Shown piece by piece: positions 1 to 6,370 of a stretch of 19,519 nucleotides of DNA. A program made the position numbers and the translations under genes. Source of the DNA: JBMNTU01 sp050945895 (GTDB lineage Bacteria; Bacillota; Clostridia; Christensenellales; Christensenellaceae); assembly GCA_050945895.1 (NCBI GenBank), contig JBMNTU010000035.1:1-19519 (forward strand). The letters are read 5' to 3'. Under the pieces are notes generated by a model. It saw only the letters and a list, made by a program, of their open reading frames with translations. It did not search any database and was not told where the DNA came from. Numbering within the stretch: the stretch's first letter is position 1; the number at the start of each line of letters is the position of its first letter.

Positions 1-113
1 TGTCGCAAAAACCCTTTTCAACAATGACGCTTCAGTGATATGATGTTGTCATAGATACGAAAAACAAATGTCATTATATCTTTTGTAAAAGGCTCTTGCT
101 TGCCAACGTTTAC

Positions 114-142
114 TTGACACTAACAAAGATGATTGCTAAATT
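114..142 (+). promoter_or_regulatory. Sigma-A-like promoter upstream of leuB (distal)
   Basis: A perfect TTGACA at 114-119 is followed after 17 bases by TAAATT at 137-142, which is preceded by TG at 134-135 (extended -10). Transcription would begin near 149 and read into leuB. Bases 1-113 hold no gene that I can recognise, only short scattered GTCAT/ATGAC inverted repeats. Confidence 0.55.
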
Positions 143-160
143 TTTGAAGAAACGGTAATA

Positions 161-169
161 TGATATAAT
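161..169 (+). promoter_or_regulatory. Extended -10 promoter upstream of leuB (proximal)
   Basis: TGATATAAT at 161-169 is a perfect -10 box with the TG extension. No good -35 lies at 17 bases, only a T-rich stretch. It would give a start near 176 and a 5' leader of about 26 bases, so leuB appears to have two tandem promoters and no attenuator or T-box. Confidence 0.55.
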
Positions 170-201
170 GAAGTCTGTACGAAAGCACAGGAGGATGAAA
201 A

Positions 202-1260
202 TTGGATTATAAAATTGCCCTTGTAAGAGGAGACGGAATCGGCCCGGAAATCATGAACGAAGCGTTGCGCGTTTTAGAGCGCATCGGCAAAATATACGGA
301 CATACATTTGTCTACGAAGAGGCGCCTGCCGGCGGAACTGCCATCGACCAATTTGGCACGCCCCTTCCCGAAAAAAGCCTTACAACCTGCAAGCAATGCG
401 ACGCTGTGCTGCTGGGCGCCGTAGGCGGCGCAAAGTGGGACTCTCTTCCCGACGATATGCGCCCGGAACGCGGGCTTTTGGGCCTGCGCGGCGGGCTTTC
501 GCTGTTTGCCAACCTCCGCCCGGCCATCATCTACCCTGCGCTCAAAAGCGCCTGCCCCTTAAAGGATGAAATTATTGGGGACAGCCTGAATATTCTGGTC
601 ATCCGCGAGCTGACGGGCGATGTATATTTCGGCGAACACGGCGGCGACGATACGCGCAAATACGATATCATGAACTACTCGGATTACGAGGTAGAGCGCA
701 TTGCGCGGGTGGCGTTCGAAGCGGCCCGCAAGCGGGGCGGGCGGGTCACCAGCGTAGATAAAGCAAACGTGCTCTCCACCTCTAAGCTGTGGCGGGCCGT
801 CGTTACCAAAACTGCCGCGGATTACCCCGACGTCGCGCTTTCGCACATGTACGTAGACAATGCCGCAATGCAGCTTGTGCGCGACCCCAAGCAGTTCGAT
901 GTTATTTTAACGGGCAACCTCTTTGGAGATATACTCTCCGACCTTGCCAGCATGCTCACCGGCTCAATCGGTATGCTTCCCTCCGCTTCCCTCGGCGACG
1001 GAACGCTGGGTATGTACGAGCCCATCCACGGCTCCGCGCCCGACATCGCAGGCAAGGGAATTGCCAACCCCATCGCCATGGTCTTGTCCTGCGCCATGAT
1101 GCTGCGCCATTCGTTCAGCCTGGAAAAAGAGGCGCAGTCAATCGAAAACGCAGTGCAAGCGGCACTGGCATCCGGCGCGCGCACCGCCGACATCGCTGCC
1201 GGCGGAGAATATATCTCCACCGCAGAAATGACAGAGCTCATTCTCCGCAGCCTGCAATAA
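202..1260 (+). CDS. leuB: 3-isopropylmalate dehydrogenase
   Basis: LeuB oxidises and decarboxylates 3-isopropylmalate with NAD+ to give 2-oxoisocaproate, the third step of leucine synthesis, in the cytosol. The 352 residues match the family length. Visible motifs are GDGIGPEI near residue 10, the Arg-rich substrate loop around 88-106, ELTGDVYFG with the catalytic Tyr at 142, SVDKANVL with the catalytic Lys at 187, the metal-binding GDILSDLASML segment, and the NAD-binding HGSAPDIAGKG stretch near the C-terminus. The start is TTG at 202: CAGGAGG at 188-194 sits 7 bases upstream, and the ATG at 195 opens only a five-codon frame. leuA and leuCD are not in the window and the gene has its own promoters, so it is not embedded in a leucine operon here. 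metF follows 11 bases later. Confidence 0.95.
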   Translation: MDYKIALVRGDGIGPEIMNEALRVLERIGKIYGHTFVYEEAPAGGTAIDQFGTPLPEKSLTTCKQCDAVLLGAVGGAKWDSLPDDMRPERGLLGLRGGLSLFANLRPAIIYPALKSACPLKDEIIGDSLNILVIRELTGDVYFGEHGGDDTRKYDIMNYSDYEVERIARVAFEAARKRGGRVTSVDKANVLSTSKLWRAVVTKTAADYPDVALSHMYVDNAAMQLVRDPKQFDVILTGNLFGDILSDLASMLTGSIGMLPSASLGDGTLGMYEPIHGSAPDIAGKGIANPIAMVLSCAMMLRHSFSLEKEAQSIENAVQAALASGARTADIAAGGEYISTAEMTELILRSLQ

Positions 1261-1271
1261 GGGAAAAATTT

Positions 1272-2129
1272 ATGAAAACAAATACGCTATTTCCAGAAAA
1301 AACAGTTTTTTCGTTCGAGGTATTTCCTCCCAAAAAGGATTCTCCGATCGAAACCATCTATAATACGCTGGACGGCTTAAAGGGGCTCTCTCCAGATTTT
1401 ATCAGCGTGACCTACGGCGCAGGCGGCAGTGAAAACAGCAACTCGACCGTGTCTATTGCGTCGTCCATCAAAAATCAATACCAAATCGAATCTGTGGCGC
1501 ACCTTCCGGGCGTCAACCTCAATAAACAGGAAGTGCTTTCGCTCCTCGAAAGCTTAAAGGAAAACAAGATCGAAAACATCCTCGCCCTTCGCGGAGACGG
1601 CAGTGCAGACGTTCCTCCAAAAACGGATTTTAAGCACGCCAGCGACCTGGTTGCATTCGTCCGCGAAAACAGCGATATGAATATTCTGGGGGCGTGCTAT
1701 CCGGAAGGGCACAACGAGGCCAAAAATATGGAGGAAGACATCGCGCATCTCAAAATAAAAGTGGACGCGGGCGTCTCTCACCTGATGAGCCAACTTTTTT
1801 TCGACAACAGCTATTTTTATTCGTTTTTGGACCAGGCGCGTGCCGCCGGTATCAATACGCCCATCGAAGCGGGAATCATGCCCGTTATCAACCGCAAGCA
1901 AATCGAACGCATGGTAACGCTGTGCGGTGTACAGCTTCCCAAAAAGTTTGTCCGGATGATGCAGCGCTACGGAGACAACCCCCAAGCTATGCGCGACGCA
2001 GGCATCGCATATGCTGTCGACCAAATCGTCGACCTGCTGGCGCAGGGCGTAGACGGCGTCCATCTCTACACGATGAACAACGCCTATATCGCTGCAAAAA
2101 TCAGCGAAGCGGTCAGCTCTCTCCTCTAG
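1272..2129 (+). CDS. metF: Methylenetetrahydrofolate reductase (MetF family)
   Basis: This enzyme interconverts 5,10-methylene- and 5-methyl-tetrahydrofolate using FAD and supplies methyl groups for methionine synthesis. The 285 residues correspond to the catalytic TIM barrel alone, as is usual in bacteria, without the eukaryotic regulatory domain. Motifs seen: FSFEVFPPK with the conserved Glu at residue 16, SVTYGAGGS, LALRGDGS, GACYPEGHNEA, and MSQLFFDNSYFYSFL followed by GIMPV. The start is ATG 1272; the ribosome site is weak (AAGGG overlapping the leuB stop), so translation may depend on leuB. The gene ends in TAG at 2127-2129, convergent with and overlapping the next minus-strand gene. 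No metH or MetV-like partner is seen nearby. The electron donor (NADH or another) cannot be read from the sequence. Confidence 0.93.
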   Translation: MKTNTLFPEKTVFSFEVFPPKKDSPIETIYNTLDGLKGLSPDFISVTYGAGGSENSNSTVSIASSIKNQYQIESVAHLPGVNLNKQEVLSLLESLKENKIENILALRGDGSADVPPKTDFKHASDLVAFVRENSDMNILGACYPEGHNEAKNMEEDIAHLKIKVDAGVSHLMSQLFFDNSYFYSFLDQARAAGINTPIEAGIMPVINRKQIERMVTLCGVQLPKKFVRMMQRYGDNPQAMRDAGIAYAVDQIVDLLAQGVDGVHLYTMNNAYIAAKISEAVSSLL

Positions 2130-2533
2130 TTCTCTCTTTTAATGTCAACCAGTATATCGATCTGGTGCAGGTCTTCTTTGCTTTTTACCTCCACCATAAA
2201 CGACCGGCCCTCAACATATTGCGTTGCAGCGTTTATTTGCGCCAAAATAGAACCGTTTAGATTCGCAGACTGTGCGGCCGAAGCCGCTTTTTCCGAAAAT
2301 ACAAAAGCAAGGCAGAAGAAGCCGTCCCTCGGGATCATATAAAAAATCGTTCTGCCGCGCTCTTTCACCACCAGCGACCATCCCGCTTTTTTACTGTAAA
2401 ACTTCCATTCCGTGCTTCCTTCCGGAAGCTTTTGAGGAAGCGTATCCCAGTATGGCTTCGTGCCTAAAAGCATATCTGCCAACTGTTTGTCATTTGGTTT
2501 TTGCGCCTTATTGTCAAATATACTGGTCGCCAT
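2126..2533 (-). CDS. DUF3788 family protein
   Basis: A small soluble protein of 135 residues and unknown biochemical function. The pattern EWKFYSKKAGWSLVVKERGRTIFYMIP, then GFFCLAFVFSEKA, then a YVEGRSFMVEVKS segment and a C-terminal hydrophobic strand, is characteristic of DUF3788. AAGGAG lies about 8 bases before ATG 2533. It is the last gene of a four-gene minus-strand operon, starting 14 bases after the radical SAM gene. Its stop codon (2126-2128) overlaps the stop codon of metF on the other strand within a shared CTAG. No separate terminator is visible beyond it. The family name comes from the pattern; the role is unknown. Confidence 0.8.
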   Translation of the reverse strand: MATSIFDNKAQKPNDKQLADMLLGTKPYWDTLPQKLPEGSTEWKFYSKKAGWSLVVKERGRTIFYMIPRDGFFCLAFVFSEKAASAAQSANLNGSILAQINAATQYVEGRSFMVEVKSKEDLHQIDILVDIKREN

Positions 2534-2547
2534 TTTCTCTCTCCTTG

Positions 2548-3429
2548 TTAAAACATCTTCAGCTGCCGCTGCATATACGGCGCTTTATACAGGTCGATAA
2601 TATCGCGCATACGGTGCAGCAATCCATGCTTTTTGCATTCCTCTTTAAAATACGCATACAGTTTTTTTGCGTTCATTGCGTTACAACTGTACGCATACCC
2701 AAACTGCTTTTGATATTTTTGCCGCATCCCGGGGAAAAGCGCCTCTATGCTGCTCAGGTAGTGGCCCCGCTGGTTTTGCCGAAGCGTCATGCCAAACCCC
2801 GGATACACAAACTTTGCGCCCGCGTCCCGTGCCTTGCGAATAATCCCCAAAACATTCTCTTCGCTGTCCTCTATAAACGGCAATAGCGGCATCATCAGCA
2901 CGCCCGCATCAATCCCGTTTCGGGAAAGCGCTTCTATTGCCGCAAACCGTCTGGACGATGGCGGCGCATGCGGTTCCACTTTTTGGGCCAGCGCGTCGTC
3001 CGCCGCCGTTACGGTAATCTTTACCAACACGGGCGAATGTTCGCCAATTTGCTTCAAAAGGTCGATATCCCGCGTAACGAGGTCGCTTTTCGTGTCAATC
3101 GCCACGCCAAACCAATGCTTATTAATCAGCTCCAGCGCCTTGCGCGTGTAGCCGTATTTGCTTTCAAACGGGTTGTATGGGTCAGACATCGCCCCCGTTC
3201 CCACAACGCCCTTGCTCCGCTTAGAGCGCAGCTCCCGCTCGATAATGGCAAGCGCGTCCGCCTTGGCTTTTACCGTATCAAAATTCTCCACGCCGTAGCA
3301 CTCGCTCCGGCTGTCGCAATAAATACACCCGTGGCAACAGCCACGGTATATGTTCATGTTATAGTCCGCCCCGAACCACTTGTCGTTTTTTGTCCGGTTG
3401 ACGATCGTTTTTGCCGGTACAAATTCCAT
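2548..3429 (-). CDS. SPL-family radical SAM protein
   Basis: A cytosolic [4Fe-4S] radical S-adenosylmethionine enzyme related to spore photoproduct lyase (SplB-like, COG1533 type). The cluster motif is Cys31-x3-Cys35-x2-Cys38 in the context NIYRGCCHGCIYCDSR. GTGAMSDPYNPFE, TKSDLVTRDIDLL and VKITVTAADD follow, as in SPL relatives. At 293 residues the barrel is complete. ATG 3429 is preferred over the TTG one codon upstream, because the stop of the preceding gene and this ATG form TGATG (one shared base), indicating translational coupling; AAGGG precedes it. True spore photoproduct lyases repair thymine dimers, but many SPL-like proteins have no known substrate. The neighbours (acetyltransferase, ligand-binding protein, DUF3788) do not suggest spore DNA repair. 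The family call is firm; the substrate is unknown. Confidence 0.88.
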   Translation of the reverse strand: MEFVPAKTIVNRTKNDKWFGADYNMNIYRGCCHGCIYCDSRSECYGVENFDTVKAKADALAIIERELRSKRSKGVVGTGAMSDPYNPFESKYGYTRKALELINKHWFGVAIDTKSDLVTRDIDLLKQIGEHSPVLVKITVTAADDALAQKVEPHAPPSSRRFAAIEALSRNGIDAGVLMMPLLPFIEDSEENVLGIIRKARDAGAKFVYPGFGMTLRQNQRGHYLSSIEALFPGMRQKYQKQFGYAYSCNAMNAKKLYAYFKEECKKHGLLHRMRDIIDLYKAPYMQRQLKMF

Positions 3430-4184
3430 CAATACCCTTGTTCCCTAAGGAATTTTTCAAACTTTTTTTCGCTGAACATTTCGTTGGTCACAAACTCGCC
3501 GTTGCTGTATACCGCATATGCCGTAAACGGGTTGGGCGCGCTTTGCGCCTGCTTCGTGCTCTCGATCTTCACCGCCTCAAACGGCGCGTTTTTCGTTTGG
3601 GCAACCTCCGCCAGCTTTGGTATATACTTCGCATTCCATGGGCAATGATCCGTGTAATACACCACTATGCCCGGCTTGTCCGTTTTACCGCTCTTCACAC
3701 TGTCTCCAAACCGCGGAACAGGGGCTTTTCCGCCTTGCTCCAGCGGCAAATAGAGCAGCTCGTAATACGGCGGCGCCGTATCCGCAACCAAAAACCCCTG
3801 TTTTTTATAGAATGCAGGGTCAGATAAAAACGGCTTTTTCGTATCGCCGCACACGGCGCAAAGCCCCGCCTTTCCTTCCGCCTTTGCCGCTTCTGTTGCG
3901 CGCGACAAAAGCGCCTTGCCTATCCCTTGCCCCGCAAATTTTCCAGAAACCCAAAAGCAGTCGATAAAAACATACCCCGGCGCCGCAACCGGGCTCCATG
4001 CATATTCCGCAGGCCCATACTCTATAAATGTTTTTCCGCTTCCGGCGTACTTCAAAAAAGTATATCCTTCACCAATCCGTTCTGCCAGCCAGCTTTTTTT
4101 TGCATTTTGGCACGGCTTGTCCGAAAGCGCACAGCAAACATGCTCCTTTTCGAGGTTTTCCTTTGTAAGTTCGACAAACTCCAT
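3429..4184 (-). CDS. GNAT N-acetyltransferase with C-terminal YoaP-like domain
   Basis: A two-domain cytosolic protein of 251 residues. The N-terminal part (about 1-150) is a GNAT acetyltransferase: CCALSDK at 17-23, the IEYGPAEYAWSP strand, CFWVSGKFAGQGIGKALL with the acetyl-CoA loop at 86-92, and PAFYKKQGF. From about 170 to the end it resembles the YoaP-like domain, a thioredoxin-like region with PGIVVYYTDHCPW and a single Cys at 181. GAGGGAGG precedes ATG 4184. The gene starts 14 bases after the GyrI-like gene and overlaps the radical SAM gene by one base. The acceptor substrate is unknown. Cys17/18, Cys25 and Cys181 are possible redox or metal sites, but that is inference. Confidence 0.85.
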   Translation of the reverse strand: MEFVELTKENLEKEHVCCALSDKPCQNAKKSWLAERIGEGYTFLKYAGSGKTFIEYGPAEYAWSPVAAPGYVFIDCFWVSGKFAGQGIGKALLSRATEAAKAEGKAGLCAVCGDTKKPFLSDPAFYKKQGFLVADTAPPYYELLYLPLEQGGKAPVPRFGDSVKSGKTDKPGIVVYYTDHCPWNAKYIPKLAEVAQTKNAPFEAVKIESTKQAQSAPNPFTAYAVYSNGEFVTNEMFSEKKFEKFLREQGY

Positions 4185-4198
4185 AGCCGCGCCTCCCT

Positions 4199-4648
4199 CT
4201 ACTCGATTCCAATATAAATATTAAGCGTCGCATTCCCGGTTCCCATATCGATATATTCTTCAAAATCGCTGGTATAGCTTCTTTTGTATGGTGCATTCCA
4301 CACCGCCTGCCAAATCTCTCCAACCGCTTTTTCCATGTCGCCCGCCGCCGTATATTTTGCATACTTTCCCGCTGCAATCTTCCGAACCGGGAATTCCGTC
4401 CTTGCATCGCTGTCAACCTCGCAGCCCGCAAGGTACGAGTAGGGCGCTGCCTCGTCGCTTTCATAATCAGTATATACGCCCAATACGGCAGAATCAACAG
4501 TTGCATGGACTTGCTCGTTCTTTGCTGTTCGGAAAAAATCCTCCCACAGGGCGGCAATATCCCGTACTGCCCTTCCATCCTTATTCTCCGTCCGAATCTG
4601 CGGCCCAGAAACCCATTTTTCCTCCACCATCACAATTTCATATTCCAT
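4199..4648 (-). CDS. GyrI-like / effector-binding domain protein
   Basis: A stand-alone effector-binding protein of 149 residues resembling the GyrI-like/Cass2-type fold (AraC-type effector-binding domain, integron-associated family). The pattern is an N-terminal strand with VEEKWVSGPQIRTEN, a helix with WEDFFRTA, then LGVYTDYES, YSYLAGCEVDS, a FPVRKIAAGKYAKYTA strand and a C-terminal FEEYIDM segment. Such domains bind drug-like or other small molecules. There is no DNA-binding domain, so it would act as a binding or sequestering protein rather than a transcription factor. GGAGGGAT precedes ATG 4648. It is the first gene of the four-gene minus-strand operon and has its own extended -10 promoter. 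Its ligand is unknown. Confidence 0.75.
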   Translation of the reverse strand: MEYEIVMVEEKWVSGPQIRTENKDGRAVRDIAALWEDFFRTAKNEQVHATVDSAVLGVYTDYESDEAAPYSYLAGCEVDSDARTEFPVRKIAAGKYAKYTAAGDMEKAVGEIWQAVWNAPYKRSYTSDFEEYIDMGTGNATLNIYIGIE

Positions 4649-4676
4649 CTTTATCCCTCCGTTTTTTTATAAACTC

Positions 4677-4685
4677 AGTATACCA
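4677..4685 (-). promoter_or_regulatory. Extended -10 promoter of the GyrI/GNAT/radical SAM/DUF3788 operon
   Basis: Read on the minus strand, TGGTATACT at 4685-4677 is an extended -10 box; the -35 region 17 bases upstream is poor. The expected start near 4670 leaves a leader of about 22 bases containing the GGAGGGAT ribosome site. The divergent promoter of the AAA+ gene lies about 120 bases away. Confidence 0.45.
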
Positions 4686-4800
4686 AGGTTAATATGCTAT
4701 CCTATGTCATATATACGCAGTTTTTTCTTTTTATTTGCGGATGCTAAAATAATTTCAATGCTGCATGGCGCTTTAGGGCATACCGTTTTCAAAAATGTTC

Positions 4801-4809
4801 TGGTATAAT
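4801..4809 (+). promoter_or_regulatory. Extended -10 promoter placed for a leaderless mRNA
   Basis: TGGTATAAT at 4801-4809 is a perfect -10 box with TG extension. It ends only 7 bases before the ATG at 4817, so the normal initiation distance puts the transcript start on or within a base or two of the start codon. No Shine-Dalgarno sequence precedes the ATG. The -35 region (about 4781-4786) is weak, as is typical of extended -10 promoters. Confidence 0.6.
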
Positions 4810-4816
4810 AGCATTT

Positions 4817-6019
4817 ATGAAAGAATATGCCGATTTGCTTTTAAAATTGAATTCGCTCGCGCTGTTCCATTCTTTAACAGAAAATACCGCGTTTCAAAAG
4901 CTCTATTTCCTGCTTTCGGCGCCAAACGGCGACATGCCTGCCGTAGTTTCGGCCTATGCGGCATTTGCGTCTGTCCTAATGGATTACGAAATGGACATTT
5001 CGGTTTTTGTGCGCGAACTCGTTTTAAACGACCAAAACCCGTACACATCCGGCATAGCCCGCGGAAAAATGCCGTCACAGGCGCTTCGGGGCTGCCTCGA
5101 GAGCGAACTGGGTATATTGGCCGAGGTTGCATGCCTGAAAAGTGCCGACGTAAAAGCGCATATTGGCTATGCGGGCTACCTGCCCGATTGGAGCCATGCC
5201 CGGGTAGATCTGCTTTCGCTCTACGACGAGGAAATGGCCGGTCTGCATACCAGGGGCTTTGGTATCTTCAAACGGTATCATATGTTTACCGTGAACGGCG
5301 GCGCGCTCGTTCCGGTCAAAACTCCGGACGGCGTTCGCCTGGGCGACCTTTACGGCTACGAGTACGAGCGCGGCCTTATCCTGCAAAACACCAACGCGCT
5401 CCTTGCCGGCAAGCCTGCCGCAAATATGCTGCTATACGGCGACAGCGGCACGGGCAAGTCTTCGAGTATAAAGGCTGTTGCAAACGAGCTTTGCCCAAAG
5501 GGGCTGCGCCTTGTGGAAGTACCGAAGGCAAACTTGTTTGACATTCCAGGGCTGATTGAAACGCTGAGCGATAACCCTCTCAAATTCATACTGTTTATCG
5601 ACGACCTGTCCTTTTCGGGAGAAGACGACAACTTTACGGCGCTTAAGGCCATATTGGAGGGCTCGGTACTGTCGCGCAGCAGCAACACCGTTATTTACGC
5701 CACCAGCAACCGCCGCCGGTTGGTAAAGGAATCTTTTTCGGACCGGAAAGGGGACGATTTGCATATCAATGAGACGATACAGCAAACTGCATCGCTAAGC
5801 GAACGGTTTGGGCTGGCCATTCCATTTTCTGCACCGTCCAAAGAGGAATACCTTGAAATTGTGAGTCATCTTGCAGGCATGTACCAAATTAGCCTGGCGC
5901 AAGAAGCACTTCACCAACAAGCAGAAGTGTTTGCCCTCGAAAAGGGCGGCCGCAGCGGTCGTGCGGCGCGGCAGTTTATAGAGCAGCTTGTAGCGCTACA
6001 AGCTGCGCCTATCCGTTAA
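4817..6019 (+). CDS. AAA+ ATP-binding protein, DUF815 family
   Basis: A cytosolic P-loop ATPase of 400 residues and unknown substrate. The N-terminal half (about 1-190) is helical with no motif I can assign. The ATPase module has Walker A GDSGTGKSS at 208-216, Walker B FILFIDDLSF with acidic residues 262-263, a sensor-like VIYATSNRRRLV stretch around 295-305, and a C-terminal helical lid with GRSGRAARQFIEQL. This matches DUF815 in order and length. ATG 4817 is used because the N-terminal segment is expected in the family and the next Met is at residue 40. There is no ribosome site: see the leaderless promoter. The gene stands alone between the divergent four-gene operon and glyS, and no terminator with a T-run follows it. 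Confidence 0.85.
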   Translation: MKEYADLLLKLNSLALFHSLTENTAFQKLYFLLSAPNGDMPAVVSAYAAFASVLMDYEMDISVFVRELVLNDQNPYTSGIARGKMPSQALRGCLESELGILAEVACLKSADVKAHIGYAGYLPDWSHARVDLLSLYDEEMAGLHTRGFGIFKRYHMFTVNGGALVPVKTPDGVRLGDLYGYEYERGLILQNTNALLAGKPAANMLLYGDSGTGKSSSIKAVANELCPKGLRLVEVPKANLFDIPGLIETLSDNPLKFILFIDDLSFSGEDDNFTALKAILEGSVLSRSSNTVIYATSNRRRLVKESFSDRKGDDLHINETIQQTASLSERFGLAIPFSAPSKEEYLEIVSHLAGMYQISLAQEALHQQAEVFALEKGGRSGRAARQFIEQLVALQAAPIR

Positions 6020-6064
6020 GCAGGCAGCCGCGCGCCTCTTTCTGTAATTGAAACACAATAAGGG

Positions 6065-6123
6065 GAGCGCCGGATAGCTAGCCATCCGGAAATAAAGGGG
6101 GGAAGGGTGGCTGAAAACCGCAG
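6065..6123 (+). other. T-box-like remnant upstream of the glyS leader
   Basis: This stretch repeats elements of the real T-box 150 bases downstream. GCGCCGGA at 6067-6074 is identical to 6217-6224, and a further 16 bases of equal length share a GNCATCC core. A hairpin CCGGAT/ATCCGG (6070-6075, 6084-6089) can form. AGGGTGG at 6104-6110 is separated by five bases from AACCGCAG at 6116-6123, whereas in the true T-box the two parts adjoin. Stem III and a terminator are missing. It may be a decayed duplicate, or chance in a short GC-rich stretch. The rest of 6020-6167 holds no gene that I can see. Confidence 0.3.
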
Positions 6124-6167
6124 ATTACCTAAAAACAATGGAATTTTTAGATAAAAAAACCTGCAGC

Positions 6168-6196
6168 TTGAATTTTTGTAAAAAACTTGCTATGAT
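6168..6196 (+). promoter_or_regulatory. Promoter of the glyS T-box leader
   Basis: TTGAAT at 6168-6173, a 17-base spacer and TATGAT at 6191-6196 with a TG extension at 6188-6189 make a strong sigma-A-type promoter. Initiation is expected near 6203, giving a leader of about 168 bases before glyS. Confidence 0.7.
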
Positions 6197-6202
6197 ATTG
6201 AA

Positions 6203-6345
6203 AATGTAATAACGAAGCGCCGGAAGGGTTGGCATCCTTAGTAAGCCCGGCGCAAATCAAAAGAGGGCCGCAGTGCGGTCAACCAGGGTGGAACCGCGGA
6301 AGAGTCTTTCGTCCCTAGCAGGGAGGAAAAGGCTTTTTGTTTTTT
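6203..6345 (+). promoter_or_regulatory. T-box leader (glycyl) controlling glyS
   Basis: The nascent RNA senses uncharged tRNA, here presumably tRNA-Gly, and reads through a terminator when glycine is short. The diagnostic T-box sequence AGGGTGGAACCGCGG spans 6285-6299. It is preceded by a clear stem III (GGCCGC 6266-6271 with GCGGTC 6275-6280) and a first stem closed by GCGCCGG 6217-6223 and CCGGCGC 6247-6253. The bases inside the first stem include GGC at 6231-6233, a Gly codon and the likely specifier, in a loop flanked by AAGG/CCTT. The first stem is only about 40 bases, much shorter than in standard T-boxes. Terminator and antiterminator overlap at 6285-6345. The class assignment is firm; the exact fold is inferred. 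Confidence 0.85.
6305..6345 (+). terminator. T-box regulated intrinsic terminator
   Basis: The core TCCCT (6312-6316) and AGGGA (6320-6324) around an AGC loop extends imperfectly through CTTT and AAAG-type pairs. It is followed by a T-rich run at 6334-6345 interrupted by one G. It competes with the antiterminator formed by the T-box sequence at 6285-6299. Confidence 0.7.
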
Positions 6346-6370
6346 AAAGAATAATTTTGGAGGTTTTGAT

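Noticed and set aside
195..212. ATG directly after the leuB ribosome site, giving a five-codon frame
   Set aside because: The ribosome site ends at 194, leaving no spacing. The frame stops after five codons, and the TTG at 202 fits both spacing and the LeuB N-terminus.
789..1271. Long in-frame N-terminal extension of metF
   Set aside because: It is the other frame of leuB (Arg/Ala-rich low-complexity translation). MetF homology begins at the ATG at 1272.
6070..6089. Hairpin after the DUF815 gene as its terminator
   Set aside because: The 6-bp CCGGAT/ATCCGG stem is followed by A/G-rich sequence with no T-run.
6020..6370. Replication origin suggested by the skew polarity
   Set aside because: No TTATNCACA-type DnaA boxes were seen, and no dnaA, dnaN or other origin gene is nearby.
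6203..6370. Glycine riboswitch upstream of glyS
   Set aside because: No glycine-aptamer core was found. The AGGGTGGAACCGCGG element identifies a T-box.
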